Counted from the first letter of the stretch, positions 35,651-45,065 are shown. The stretch: DNA of 64,000 nucleotides from Clostridium cavendishii DSM 21758 (GCF_900141845.1 NZ_FQZB01000003.1:62001-126000), one strand, 5' to 3'. Made by a program: numbers and translations. Notes: generated by a model not told the origin, from the sequence alone.

Positions 35651-35692
35651 AATAAGAAGTAAAACTTTCCTTAACAAATTTTACTTCTTATT
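35651..35692 (-). terminator. Terminator of the tetR gene
   Basis: A 14-bp perfect stem (AATAAGAAGTAAAA at 35651-35664 with 35679-35692) between the tetR stop and the metH promoter. Confidence 0.65.
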
Positions 35693-35712
35693 CTTCTCTT
35701 TTAAATCTTTAT

Positions 35713-36351
35713 TTATAACTTTTTAAAACTTGCATTTTTAAGTAATGCATATAACATATTTACAGCACTTTTAATATATAGTTCTTTATCTTCTGGATTT
35801 TTATTATAATACTTGAAACCATGACAAATATCTTCTGTTATAAAATGTGAGTAGTGAACAAAAATATCTAATTCTTTCTCATTTGCAAAACTAATTCCCC
35901 TCTGTGTTACGGACTCCTTAATCTTCTCAAACGTTTTTCTTTCTTGTTCATCATGAATTCTTTTTATTTCATCATCTGTTGCTATTAATGCATAAATTTC
36001 ATCATGAAACAATTTCGAAAATTTATGATAATCTTCAATGGTTGAAAGAATTAATTTAAATACCTCTAATAAATTTGTATCTTCATTAAAATCTCCTATA
36101 TTACTCCATACACTAAGAGTATTCTCTGTTATTTCCTCTGAAATTTTTTGTGTTAATTTTATATAGATATCTCTCTTATCAATAAAATAAGCATAAAGAG
36201 AACCTGTTGCCACATTTGCCTCTTTAGCTATATCTGCAGTTGTAGTATTAAAATATCCTTGTTCATTAAATAACTTATATGCTGCATCTAAAATTCTATC
36301 TATCTTCTCTAAAGCTCTTTTTTGTTTTGGCTTTCTTATTTCTCTTTCCAT
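35713..36351 (-). CDS. TetR/AcrR-family repressor of the divergent efflux pump
   Basis: The product is 212 aa, ATG 36351 (GGGTGA SD; the GTG at 36360 is inside it). The N-terminal TetR helix-turn-helix (about 12-58) has RILDAAYKLFNEQGYFNTTTADIAKEANVATGSLYAYF, a strong match. The C-terminal ligand and dimer domain is variable. Perfect dyads at 36403-36418 and 36456-36477 in the shared promoter region are its probable operators, so it should repress both itself and the pump until a drug binds. Confidence 0.9.
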   Translation of the reverse strand: MEREIRKPKQKRALEKIDRILDAAYKLFNEQGYFNTTTADIAKEANVATGSLYAYFIDKRDIYIKLTQKISEEITENTLSVWSNIGDFNEDTNLLEVFKLILSTIEDYHKFSKLFHDEIYALIATDDEIKRIHDEQERKTFEKIKESVTQRGISFANEKELDIFVHYSHFITEDICHGFKYYNKNPEDKELYIKSAVNMLYALLKNASFKKL

Positions 36352-36368
36352 AATTATCACCCAATATA

Positions 36369-36397
36369 ATTTTAACTTTACTACACATGATTGTCAA
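36369..36397 (-). promoter_or_regulatory. tetR promoter
   Basis: Minus strand TTGACA (36397-36392), a 17-bp spacer and TAAAAT (36374-36369). Dyad O1 begins 6 bp upstream of this -35. Confidence 0.65.
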
Positions 36398-36402
36398 TAA
36401 AC

Positions 36403-36418
36403 ATGAAATTTATTTCAT
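36403..36418. promoter_or_regulatory. Operator O1 (TetR dyad)
   Basis: Perfect dyad ATGAAAT-TT-ATTTCAT between the two divergent -35 boxes. Shares the ATGAAA / TTTCAT half-site with O2. Confidence 0.65.
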
Positions 36419-36425
36419 ATTTTTA

Positions 36426-36454
36426 TTGACATTTATGAATAAAAAGAATAACAT
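36426..36454 (+). promoter_or_regulatory. Efflux-pump promoter
   Basis: TTGACA (36426-36431), a 17-bp spacer and TAACAT (36449-36454). Operator O2 starts 2 bp downstream, over the transcription start. Confidence 0.7.
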
Positions 36455-36455
36455 G

Positions 36456-36477
36456 AATATGAAATAAGTTTCATATT
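36456..36477. promoter_or_regulatory. Operator O2 (TetR dyad)
   Basis: Perfect dyad AATATGAAA-TAAG-TTTCATATT, immediately downstream of the -10 and next to the SD of the pump gene: the ideal position for a repressor. Confidence 0.7.
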
Positions 36478-36488
36478 AGGAGGCAATT

Positions 36489-38159
36489 ATGAATAGAAAA
36501 GAAAAAATATTAGCATTTATTTCATTATCAATTTCATGTTTTTTAACAATTTTAGATGGTACAATAGTCAATGTATCATTACCAACAATGGCAAATTATT
36601 TTAACACTGATATCAGCGGCATATCATGGGTTACTACAATTTATTTAATCGCTTTTTCAGCTTTGTTATTAAATGCATCTAAACTAGCTGATATTTATGG
36701 AAGGAAAAAGCTATTTATCATAGGTTTATTTGTATTTGGAATCTCTTCTGCTCTATGCGGAATGGCTGACTCTCTTAATTTACTAATAGTCTTTAGAGCT
36801 CTTCAAGGAATCGGGGCTGCTATATTGACTCCCCTTGCTATTCCAATTGGGGTAAGTACCTTCGGAAAGGAAAAAATAAATAAACTTACCTTAATCATAG
36901 GTATGATAATAGCTATATCTGCAGCTGCTGGTCCAATTTTAGGTGGAATTTTAAATGAATATTTTGGTTACAAGGCAATCTTCTATGTAAATTTACCTTT
37001 TATATTAATAGCATTAATTCTTGGAGTTAAATATATAAAAGAAAGCTATGACCCTACAATATCTAAAAACCTAGATATTATAGGTGCAATACTAATAGGT
37101 TATGGTCTAGCAACTATAACTTTTGTACTTACAAAAGGAAATGATTATGGATGGAATAGTAATTTAATTATTCTCCTTGGAATATCTGCAATAGTATCAA
37201 TATTAGCATTTTGTATATATGAAAAAAATAATAAAAATTCAATGATCGAATTTAACCTTTTCAAAAAAAGAACTTTTACAAGTTCTATTATTCTAATAGC
37301 AGTAGCAATGTTTTCCTTTGTTCCTAGCACCTATTTAATGAACTTTTATTTTAGGTATCAATTAGGTTATGGAACCATTCATGCTGGTCTTACAATTGGA
37401 ATTATATCTCTAGTATCATTTTTAACTGCACCACTATTTAATTTATTGGCTCATAAAACTTCACACAAACTAGTTTCTGCTTTATCAATGATATTCTTTA
37501 TAGCTGGAAACTTCACACTTACAAAGTTTAATAATTCAAACTATATGATTATAATATACACTGCATTTATCTTAATGGGATTAGGTATGGGAGGAATAAC
37601 CCCTTTATATCAAAGTTCATTATTTGAAATACCAGAAGAAAAGACAGGAATTGCTTCAGGAATACTAAATACTCTTAGACAATTAACTATGTGTCTCTCT
37701 ATTGCACTTATTGTAACACTTAGCGCTAACTACAAAACAGAAGCTATTTCTAATACAACTTCTAGAATAACAGATAAAATAACTCAAAATACAGTTTTAG
37801 ATACTGAGTTTAAAACTAAACTAATAGATAGAATTAATCTTTATCATGAAAAAAGTACAGAAAGCTTCTCTAAAGCTGAGCTAACTAATACTCTTAATAG
37901 AGAAGAAGAAAAGATTTTAAGTACAGTTCCTGTTCAAATGAAAAACATTGTTAAAGTCAAAATAGATAAGAACATTTCTGAAACACTAAAAATATTTGAT
38001 TCCTTTAATGAAATTAAAAATAATGAAAGTATTAAAGTATATAATAAATGCTACTTTGTTATTGGCTTAATAACAATCTTAGGGCTATTTGTTGTACCTT
38101 TTAATAGCATAAAGAAAAATCAAATGCCTTCAAAAGAAAAAGAAAATATAGCTTCTTAA
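36489..38159 (+). CDS. DHA2-family multidrug efflux transporter (EmrB/QacA type)
   Basis: The product is 556 aa with 14 predicted membrane helices. It exports drugs or cations using the proton gradient. TM1 contains the DHA2 phrase LDGTIVNVSLPTMANYF (D near 20), loop 2-3 holds ADIYGRKKLF (MFS motif A), and TM5 has ISAAAGPILGGIL (motif C). A large extracellular segment (about 420-515) precedes the last helix, as in QacA-like proteins. ATG 36489, GGAGG. Controlled by the divergent TetR protein. Confidence 0.92.
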   Translation: MNRKEKILAFISLSISCFLTILDGTIVNVSLPTMANYFNTDISGISWVTTIYLIAFSALLLNASKLADIYGRKKLFIIGLFVFGISSALCGMADSLNLLIVFRALQGIGAAILTPLAIPIGVSTFGKEKINKLTLIIGMIIAISAAAGPILGGILNEYFGYKAIFYVNLPFILIALILGVKYIKESYDPTISKNLDIIGAILIGYGLATITFVLTKGNDYGWNSNLIILLGISAIVSILAFCIYEKNNKNSMIEFNLFKKRTFTSSIILIAVAMFSFVPSTYLMNFYFRYQLGYGTIHAGLTIGIISLVSFLTAPLFNLLAHKTSHKLVSALSMIFFIAGNFTLTKFNNSNYMIIIYTAFILMGLGMGGITPLYQSSLFEIPEEKTGIASGILNTLRQLTMCLSIALIVTLSANYKTEAISNTTSRITDKITQNTVLDTEFKTKLIDRINLYHEKSTESFSKAELTNTLNREEEKILSTVPVQMKNIVKVKIDKNISETLKIFDSFNEIKNNESIKVYNKCYFVIGLITILGLFVVPFNSIKKNQMPSKEKENIAS

Positions 38160-38279
38160 ACTATAACACGTACTAAATAAGTATCTATTGTGATATACTT
38201 ATATAAAAATGTATTTAACTGTGTAATTAGTAATAAATTAGTTATGCAATTGCTAAACACATCAAAAAAGGAGGCTTAT

Positions 38280-39044
38280 ATGCAAACTAAAATTTTTTAT
38301 TTTTCATCTACTGGTAACTCTTTATATGTAGCTAAAAAAGTAAAAGAAAGTCTTGGAAATGGAGATATAATCTCTATTCCTAAATCATTAAGAAATAAAG
38401 ATTTCAATATAGATGCAGATATAATAGGTTTTATCTATCCTATTCACGTTTCTTCACTACCAATTGTAGTGGAAGAATTCATATCAAAAATAACTATAAA
38501 TAAAAATGCATATATATTTGCCATAGGTGTTACTGGTGGAGGCGAAGCCAAAAGTAGCTTTCCTCATATAAATAGCCTTCTAGGTAATCAAGGTGAACTA
38601 TCTAATTATTTATGTTTAAAATATATTTCAAATTATATAAGAGCAGGTAGAAATGCATCTGAAGAAAGAGCTTTAAAAGCCATAGAACAAAATGAGCCTA
38701 TATTAAATGATTTTATAAAAGAAATTAAAATCAAACAAATAAAAAAGGTAACCTATAAACAAGGTCTAAACAAAATTGCATATAATTTTTGGAAGAATAA
38801 ATACAAAACTAAAGATAAAAACTTTAATGTAAATGAAGCTTGTATAGGTTGTAGGATTTGTGAAAAAATTTGTCCTGTTAATAATATAAAATTTTCTAAT
38901 AACAAACCTATATGGCTTGGAAACTGTACAGACTGTATGGCTTGCATTAACCTTTGTCCTAAAGAAGCTATAAATATAGGAACTAAAACCTTAAAGAAAA
39001 ATAGATATAAAAATCCGTTTATAAAGGTAGAAGAGCTCCTATAA
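38280..39044 (+). CDS. EFR1-type flavodoxin-ferredoxin protein
   Basis: The product is 254 aa from ATG 38280, with an AAGGAGG SD; in-frame codons further upstream lack one. An N-terminal flavodoxin-like domain (IFYFSSTGNSLYVAKK, an FMN phosphate loop) spans about 1-150. A C-terminal 2[4Fe-4S] ferredoxin has CIGCRICEKICP and CTDCMACINLCP (about 193-235), so both clusters have all four cysteines. Such EFR1 proteins are soluble electron carriers with unknown partners. Monocistronic; the terminator follows. Confidence 0.88.
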   Translation: MQTKIFYFSSTGNSLYVAKKVKESLGNGDIISIPKSLRNKDFNIDADIIGFIYPIHVSSLPIVVEEFISKITINKNAYIFAIGVTGGGEAKSSFPHINSLLGNQGELSNYLCLKYISNYIRAGRNASEERALKAIEQNEPILNDFIKEIKIKQIKKVTYKQGLNKIAYNFWKNKYKTKDKNFNVNEACIGCRICEKICPVNNIKFSNNKPIWLGNCTDCMACINLCPKEAINIGTKTLKKNRYKNPFIKVEELL

Positions 39045-39078
39045 ACTTTCCAATGCTAAAATACCTGAATATGCTATT

Positions 39079-39120
39079 AAGAGGTAAATAAGTACTGAAG
39101 TGATTACTTATTTACCTCTT
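39079..39120 (+). terminator. Terminator of the EFR1 gene
   Basis: A 16-bp perfect stem (arms 39079-39094 and 39105-39120, arm AAGAGGTAAATAAGTA), then ATTTATT. Confidence 0.7.
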
Positions 39121-39274
39121 ATTTATTGTAAATTCAATTAATATTTAACTAATAATTCTTCTATGCTTTCTTTATTTATATAACTATAGTTGAAAACCTT
39201 GATAAGGAATTATAGCAGCTACCATCTAAAGACAATGGTTTAATCCACGAATATATAAAATCAAAGAAAAAGCT

Positions 39275-39306
39275 CCATCAAATTTATTTTAAAATAAATT
39301 TGATGG
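39275..39306 (-). terminator. Terminator overlapping the 131-aa gene's end
   Basis: A 32-bp perfect palindrome (CCATCAAATTTATTTT and its complement) centred on the stop codon, then GCTTTTTC on the minus strand. Confidence 0.6.
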
Positions 39307-39684
39307 ATAATTAATTATAATTTTATTTTTTTCTTCGCTATCTAGTAAATATCCCAAAAATTCTTCGTTCAAAGAACTTTCTTCTTTTAAAGATTCTTTA
39401 CTATCAGCATTAATAATATCAATATTAAATTTATCTGATAATGAATCTCCACCATCAAACATAACTAATATTGAATGAATAATATTTTTCATCAATTCAT
39501 CTACTACTGTTGAATAAGCTTTCTTAACCTCTTCATCACAAATAATTGATTGTAACAAATTATATTCAGTTTCACATTCTGACCAAATTAAATCTGAATT
39601 TTTATCTAAACCTTCAATTGAAGTTTTAACCCAGTAATCTTTAATTTGTTTCAATCTTTCAAAGAGTATTTGTTCTTCATCCAT
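39289..39684 (-). CDS. Hypothetical protein, 131 aa (immunity-protein-like?)
   Basis: ATG 39684 with GAGGTAG 5 nt upstream is the start; earlier in-frame codons have no SD. The protein is soluble and helical, with ECETEYNLLQSIICDEEVKKAY, then VMFDGGDSLSDKFNIDIINADS and SSLNEEFLGYLLD. The pattern helix, DGGDxL strand pair and C-terminal helix recalls small immunity-type proteins of polymorphic toxins, but no family is identified. Downstream of the 114-aa gene by 55 nt; both precede no toxin gene. Confidence 0.55.
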   Translation of the reverse strand: MDEEQILFERLKQIKDYWVKTSIEGLDKNSDLIWSECETEYNLLQSIICDEEVKKAYSTVVDELMKNIIHSILVMFDGGDSLSDKFNIDIINADSKESLKEESSLNEEFLGYLLDSEEKNKIIINYPSNLF

Positions 39685-39739
39685 ATATCTACCTCTTATT
39701 ACCAAAGCAATATTTATTATATTTTGCATTACTATTCTC

Positions 39740-40084
39740 TTATTTTGATTTTTCAATCAGCTTATCTATAGGAAATTCAGGTTTCTCTAATATTTCTAAA
39801 ATCTTTAAACATTTCTTATTTAACCTTTCAATATTTTCTGTTAATTTATCAGGTAACAAACTCTGAATATCCTCCAGTTCACAGCCCTCATGAATTATAT
39901 TTATAATCTCGGTATTAATTTTATTTTTATTTAATAACTTCATAATATATGGATTAAATAAGTATCCTTCACATTCTTCTATACTAATCACATTATTACT
40001 AAGAGCCGTTAGTAACCCTAATTCTAAAATGGCCAATATTCTTTCGTTTATTACTTTTTCATTTGCTTCTAAAATTAACTTCAT
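39740..40084 (-). CDS. DUF3969-like protein, 114 aa
   Basis: Soluble and helical, ATG 40084 (AAGGATG). The phrases ILELGLLTALSNNVISIEECEGYLFNP and GCELEDIQSLLPDKL fit my memory of the DUF3969 family (small, unknown function). Co-directional with the 131-aa gene. Either might be an orphan immunity protein; this is a guess. Confidence 0.5.
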   Translation of the reverse strand: MKLILEANEKVINERILAILELGLLTALSNNVISIEECEGYLFNPYIMKLLNKNKINTEIINIIHEGCELEDIQSLLPDKLTENIERLNKKCLKILEILEKPEFPIDKLIEKSK

Positions 40085-40131
40085 AAATTCACATCCTTTA
40101 TACTATTTATTGCTCTCTCATTATTATTCAA

Positions 40132-40175
40132 AAACCAAACATTATTTTGTATTATAATCAAATAATGCTTGGTTT
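40132..40175 (-). terminator. Terminator of the SNF2 gene
   Basis: A 16-bp stem (AAACCAA / TTGGTTT and CATTATTT / AAATAATG, one mismatch), then TTTTTG on the minus strand, next to the stop at 40182. Confidence 0.65.
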
Positions 40176-40181
40176 CTCATA

Positions 40182-43100
40182 TTAACTAAATAATTCTAAT
40201 ATTTCATTTTCAGAAAGTTCATTTAAGACATTTCCATTCCTAAACTCACCATTCATGACCTTTTCTATAATTTCTTTTTTTGCATCCTGTAGCTTTAATA
40301 TTTTTTCTTCTATACTTCCTTTTGAAATAAGCTTTATTACTTCAACTACATTTTTTTGTCCAAACCTATGGGCTCTATCTGTAGCTTGATCTTCTACAGC
40401 TGGATTCCACCATGGGTCAAAATGTATAACTACATCTGCACTTGTCAAATTAAGTCCTGTTCCTCCAGCCTTTAATGAAATTAAAAATACCTTTGTATCT
40501 CCTTCATTAAAGTCATTTACAAATTGTAATCTATCCTTAGCCTTTGTACTTCCATCTAAATAGAAATACTCTATTCTACTTTTATCTAACAAATCACCTA
40601 TATTCTTAAGTACTGTTGTAAATTGAGAAAATACTAAAATTTTATGACCTTCTTCAATTCCGTGAATTAAAGTTTCAAGTAAAGCATCTATCTTACCACT
40701 TCCCCCCATATAGTCCTCTAAAACTATACTTGGGTCTAAAGATAACTGTCTAAGTTTAGTTATATAAGAAAAAATCTCTATTTGTTTAGACTTTAATCCT
40801 TCTTTCCTTTTCATCTCTTCTAACCTTTGCTTAACATCTTCAGCATAAGCTTTATATGCTTTCTTTTGTCCATTAGTCATATCTACTATTAGACGTTTTT
40901 CTATTTTATCTGGTAATTCCAGCATAACATCTCTTTTATATCTTCTAAGTATAAATGGCTTTATAAGCCTATCTAATTCTTTAAGGCTTTCTTCATTGTT
41001 TATATTCTTTGCAAACCTTGAAGAAAACTTCTTTTGATTAAATAGATAACCTGGCATTATAAAATCAAATATAGACCAAAGCTCTATAAGAGAGTTTTCT
41101 ATAGGTGTTCCTGTTAATGCAAACTTACAATTACCTTTAACTTCCTTTATGGCATTAGCATTTTGTGAAAGTGGATTCTTTATATTTTGAGCCTCATCTA
41201 TTATTATGTAATCAAAGTTTTTGTCTTTATAAAACTCAAAATCATTTCTAATTAGATTATAAGTAGTAATTATAACATCATATTCTTCATACTCTTCCAT
41301 TAATTTTTCTCGTTCATCCTTATTTCCATGTAAAACCAAAATCTTCATGCTAGGTGCAAACTTTTCAAATTCACTTTGCCAATTATAAATAAGTGAGGTT
41401 GGGGCTACTATAAGACTTTTCTTTTCCTCTTCTCCAAGTAAAAAACTAATAGTTTGAAGCGTTTTACCAAGACCCATTTCATCAGCTAATATTCCTCCAA
41501 AACCGTAATAGGCTAAAGTTTTAAAAAAATTATACCCTGTCTTTTGATACCCCCTAAGTTCTGCTTGTAAACCTTCAGGCAAATCAAATCTTAGGTTAGC
41601 TATATTTTTAATCTTGTCACTTATCTCCTTTACTATTTCTGTTCCCCCTATAAGTCTTATATCCCTAGCTTCAATTACACTATTTAAGTATATAGCTTTA
41701 TTCCTATTAAGCTTAAGCTTATTATTAGATAATTTATTATCCTCTGATAGATTATCTAACACAGTTAAAAAGTCTTTAAGTTTCTCATCCGCTAAATCTA
41801 TAAAGTTATCATCCTTAAGCTTAAAGAATTTTTTATTTTCTCTGAACGCCTCTAATATATTTTTAACCTCTTTACTCTCTATATCTCCTATATTAAATGA
41901 AAACTCTAAATAATCCTGTTTATTTTTTAAAATCTCAGCCCTTACAGATTTAGAAGTATAAATTACATTATGTTTAAAGCTATCCGAATAAAATATGTCA
42001 CCTAACTCTTTAAGCTCTCCAATTCCAGTAGTTAAGAAGTTATAGTATTTTTCATCATCTCCTGTAAATACAAAACGCCCCTCAATTACTACAAATCCTA
42101 ATTCCTCTAATTTATTAAATACAATAGCTTCCCTTTTATCATCTCTTAAAACGTAAAGTTCCCCATTATAACCTTTAAGTGCATCAAATTTCATATCTCC
42201 ATAAATACATTTAAAATTTATAGTTAGTAGCTTTTTATCCCTGTCTAAATAAAACTCCGCTTTAAACTCTTCTTTTAAAATTTTGCTTTGAATATTGTCT
42301 TCTATGATATTATTTTTTGCTATAGAATTTACTATAGGTATAACCTTTTCTATGACTTTCTTAGAATTTTCCTTTTTAAATTTTATTTCATCCTCTTTTG
42401 ATAAAACATTATATATAGGTATAAACTTTTTAATTTGTTCTCTACTTGGTAAATACAACTTACTTTTAAATAAAAATACATCAAATGCATTAGTTAAAGG
42501 TATAGGTAACTCTTCCTTACTATTAACTACTATATTCCCTTCTTCATCTTCTCCTATATTAAAACTTAAATCCATATCTTCTTCTATAATTGCTATCTCT
42601 GCATTGATTACCCCTTCCTTTTGAAAATTTATTTTTTTATTTTTTATATTTCTTAAAAAACCCCTTAAGTTTCCGCTACTTACCTTTAATGTTTTTCCTG
42701 AAATTAAACCATTATATGAATTCATTGAATCATTTATCTCCACTTGACCTATTAAATAATTTACAAGTTCTTCATCCTCTTTTGAAAATTCTTGTTTTAA
42801 AGGATTATACTCAAAATCTTTTCCATAATTTAAACTATAACCTTTTCTAAATGCATTAGAAAATTCCCTTATGTTTTTCATTACATAAAGTTTGTTCATT
42901 CCAATCTTAAATTCAGCTTCATTATAAAACCTATGATTATTTCCTGAATTCTTAATTATAACCTCTAATCTAATTCTATCCTTGCTTCTAATATCTAAGG
43001 AATCTAACGCTTCTAATATGTACTCCCCAAACTTTAATGGGTCCTTTTTTATTACGGGTAATTCTACTTCTCCTCGTTTTTCTAATTCTATAAGTTTATA

Positions 43101-43403
43101 AAAGGATGCAATAATATGCTTACAAGCATAATTGTATATCATATCATTATTCTGAAAGTCCATACAATCACAATAAGTATAAACTATAGAATTTTTTTCT
43201 ACATTTATATCTATTTCTGTTTCATATTCACTATAATTTCTTTCTGAATCAACTAATCCTTTTATGGAATATTCCCCTCTATCTTCATCAAAATAAGTAG
43301 CTAATTCATTAACAAGTTCTGAATTATATACATTTAACCCCCTTAACTTGTTACTATAATTAGCCATTCTATTTAAAATAAACTCTAAATCATTTCTATT
43401 CAA
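40182..43403 (-). CDS. SNF2-family DNA translocase with SWIM zinc finger
   Basis: The product is 1073 aa. An N-terminal SWIM finger (CDCMDF...YACKHIIA, about 78-106) binds zinc and probably DNA or protein. A bacterial SNF2-associated region follows (about 150-560). The SNF2 motor contains LADEMGLGKT (K647), DYIIIDEAQNIKN and ALTGTPIENSLIELW, and the second RecA lobe has FSQFTTVLKNIG, SLKAGGTGLNLTSADVVIHFDPWWNP and ATDRAHRFGQ. It remodels protein-DNA complexes; stand-alone bacterial versions are linked to transcription or repair. TTG start 43403 with GGAGGTG. Monocistronic. Confidence 0.92.
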   Translation of the reverse strand: MNRNDLEFILNRMANYSNKLRGLNVYNSELVNELATYFDEDRGEYSIKGLVDSERNYSEYETEIDINVEKNSIVYTYCDCMDFQNNDMIYNYACKHIIASFYKLIELEKRGEVELPVIKKDPLKFGEYILEALDSLDIRSKDRIRLEVIIKNSGNNHRFYNEAEFKIGMNKLYVMKNIREFSNAFRKGYSLNYGKDFEYNPLKQEFSKEDEELVNYLIGQVEINDSMNSYNGLISGKTLKVSSGNLRGFLRNIKNKKINFQKEGVINAEIAIIEEDMDLSFNIGEDEEGNIVVNSKEELPIPLTNAFDVFLFKSKLYLPSREQIKKFIPIYNVLSKEDEIKFKKENSKKVIEKVIPIVNSIAKNNIIEDNIQSKILKEEFKAEFYLDRDKKLLTINFKCIYGDMKFDALKGYNGELYVLRDDKREAIVFNKLEELGFVVIEGRFVFTGDDEKYYNFLTTGIGELKELGDIFYSDSFKHNVIYTSKSVRAEILKNKQDYLEFSFNIGDIESKEVKNILEAFRENKKFFKLKDDNFIDLADEKLKDFLTVLDNLSEDNKLSNNKLKLNRNKAIYLNSVIEARDIRLIGGTEIVKEISDKIKNIANLRFDLPEGLQAELRGYQKTGYNFFKTLAYYGFGGILADEMGLGKTLQTISFLLGEEEKKSLIVAPTSLIYNWQSEFEKFAPSMKILVLHGNKDEREKLMEEYEEYDVIITTYNLIRNDFEFYKDKNFDYIIIDEAQNIKNPLSQNANAIKEVKGNCKFALTGTPIENSLIELWSIFDFIMPGYLFNQKKFSSRFAKNINNEESLKELDRLIKPFILRRYKRDVMLELPDKIEKRLIVDMTNGQKKAYKAYAEDVKQRLEEMKRKEGLKSKQIEIFSYITKLRQLSLDPSIVLEDYMGGSGKIDALLETLIHGIEEGHKILVFSQFTTVLKNIGDLLDKSRIEYFYLDGSTKAKDRLQFVNDFNEGDTKVFLISLKAGGTGLNLTSADVVIHFDPWWNPAVEDQATDRAHRFGQKNVVEVIKLISKGSIEEKILKLQDAKKEIIEKVMNGEFRNGNVLNELSENEILELFS

Positions 43404-43510
43404 AAAAACACCTCCATTTTCAAAATTATTTCCTTATATTTTTAAGTTAACAATCTATGAAAATTTAATCTTAAACTTCTAATATATATTTAAAAGTATA
43501 AAATAAAAAA

Positions 43511-43540
43511 CTCAGACTAGCAACTTAGTTACTTTCTGAG
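43511..43540 (-). terminator. Terminator of the class III aminotransferase
   Basis: CTCAGA / TCTGAG and AGTAAC / GTTGCT stacks on the minus strand, then TTTTTT. It is 118 nt past the stop. Confidence 0.6.
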
Positions 43541-43657
43541 CTTATGTATTATTTGAAATAATAAATTTCCCTGTTATCATCGTTATTCAATTATTTACAT
43601 TTATTATTCTTATTCTTTGATATAAAATTTTTAACCGCTACTTTGTTTTTCCATTGC

Positions 43658-45010
43658 TTAATTGTACTTATTTTTTGACATAAGATTTTTAAACCCATGG
43701 GCTGTTAATTTCAAAAGGCTATCTTCATCACTTAATACACTATCTAAGGCTTTTATAAAAGTTTTACATTGTGATTTTGTAACTATTAGAGGTGGTTCCA
43801 CCCTAATTACTGCTGGATTGTTGGAGGTTATAGAACATATTATATGATGATCATTTAGCATTTTCTCTATTATAGCTCCAATAGCAATTTTTTTAAGCTT
43901 ATCATAAGGCAATTTTTTTATATTTCCTAATTCCACTCCTATTAAAAGACCTTCTCCTCTTACATCAGATATTATGTTATGCTTCTTTTTAAGTTTTTTA
44001 AGCTCCTTAACTAAATAATCTCCTTGCTTCTTTGCATTTTCACAAAGTTTCTTTTCTAAAATAATATCTAGCGTTTTTATTGCAGCTACCATAGCTACTG
44101 AATTACCTCCAAAAGTTGTACTTGATAATGTAGCATTTTTAATTTTCCCGTGTGTCTTATCCCATATCTCTTCCTTCATTAAAACTGCACCTACTGGTAT
44201 TACTCCCCCACTTAACCCCTTTGATAAACAAACACAATCTGGAATTACACCTAATGCCTCATAATAAAACATATACCCACAGCGCCCAATTCCAGTTTGG
44301 ATTTCATCAAATATAAGTAATGAATGATTATTTTCACATAACCGTTTAAGTTCTTTAAAATATTCTTTATTAGCTAGATTAATCCCACCTTCTCCTTGAA
44401 TAGGTTCAATTATAACAGCAGCTATATTATACTTTTGAAAAAGTTCTTCTATGTCCTCAAAATTAAAAAATTCAGCTTCTAAAGCATTTAATTTACCACC
44501 ATTATAATTATCTTTAATCTTAGAACCCATTAATGAAATAGAACCTAAGGTTTTACCATGATATGCTCCATTAAAGTATATAATGTATCCATCTTCTTTT
44601 AACATCATTGCAATCTTTAAAGCTTCTTCTACAGTCTCAGTACCACAGTTTGTGAAGATACACTTGCTTAACTCATTATTAGTTAAATTGCTTAAATTAT
44701 TTGCAAGCACAGCATTTAAAACATTTATGTTTATATCTAATAGATTAGGCTTACTTTTAAACCTATATATACTTTTATATATAGCATCTTCATTATGCCC
44801 TAATGGAAGCGCACCAAAGCCTGCTAAAAAATCTAGATACTTAATCTTTTTATTATCATAAACATACATGCCTTTAGCTTTTACAAACACCTTATTTAAA
44901 TGTGTAACATTGAGTAAATTATATAATGAATTATTATAATATTTCTTATATAAAACTCTAATTTCTTTTTCACTTAAATCCTTTATTTTATCAAAATTTA
45001 TAAATGACAT
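43658..45010 (-). CDS. Class III aminotransferase (putrescine/ornithine-type)
   Basis: The product is 450 aa. It moves an amino group through PLP. NCGTETVEEALKIA (121-134), the FNGAYHGKTLGSISLMG loop, EPIQGEGG (202-209), FDEIQTGIGR (D235) and the PLP lysine K264 in LSKGLSGGVIPVGA are all present, with STTFGGN later. Greatest likeness is to putrescine and acetylornithine aminotransferases. The substrate is inferred. ATG 45010 with TAGGAGGG. A perfect 10-bp stem (45011-45020 with 45056-45065) overlaps this SD. Polyamine uptake genes occur elsewhere in the window but are not adjacent. Confidence 0.87.
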   Translation of the reverse strand: MSFINFDKIKDLSEKEIRVLYKKYYNNSLYNLLNVTHLNKVFVKAKGMYVYDNKKIKYLDFLAGFGALPLGHNEDAIYKSIYRFKSKPNLLDININVLNAVLANNLSNLTNNELSKCIFTNCGTETVEEALKIAMMLKEDGYIIYFNGAYHGKTLGSISLMGSKIKDNYNGGKLNALEAEFFNFEDIEELFQKYNIAAVIIEPIQGEGGINLANKEYFKELKRLCENNHSLLIFDEIQTGIGRCGYMFYYEALGVIPDCVCLSKGLSGGVIPVGAVLMKEEIWDKTHGKIKNATLSSTTFGGNSVAMVAAIKTLDIILEKKLCENAKKQGDYLVKELKKLKKKHNIISDVRGEGLLIGVELGNIKKLPYDKLKKIAIGAIIEKMLNDHHIICSITSNNPAVIRVEPPLIVTKSQCKTFIKALDSVLSDEDSLLKLTAHGFKNLMSKNKYN

Positions 45011-45065
45011 AAAAATTCCCTCCTAAAAAAACCTTTTTACTTAGCCTTTCCAAAAGGGAATTTTT
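45011..45065 (-). promoter_or_regulatory. RBS-occluding hairpin before the aminotransferase
   Basis: On the minus strand AAAAATTCCC (45065-45056) is the exact complement of GGGAATTTTT (45020-45011). The latter spans the last Gs of the SD and the spacer to the ATG. Folding would hide the ribosome site; the 35-nt loop contains AGGAGG's first bases. It suggests translational control; the ligand or trigger is unknown. Confidence 0.5.

Noticed and set aside
35569..35712. SAM or cobalamin riboswitch before metH
   Set aside because: The metH promoter is 41 nt from the start codon and leaves no room; no conserved riboswitch core is visible.
39289..40084. Toxin-antitoxin pair
   Set aside because: Neither protein shows a toxin or antitoxin fold signature, and spacing and size are not typical.
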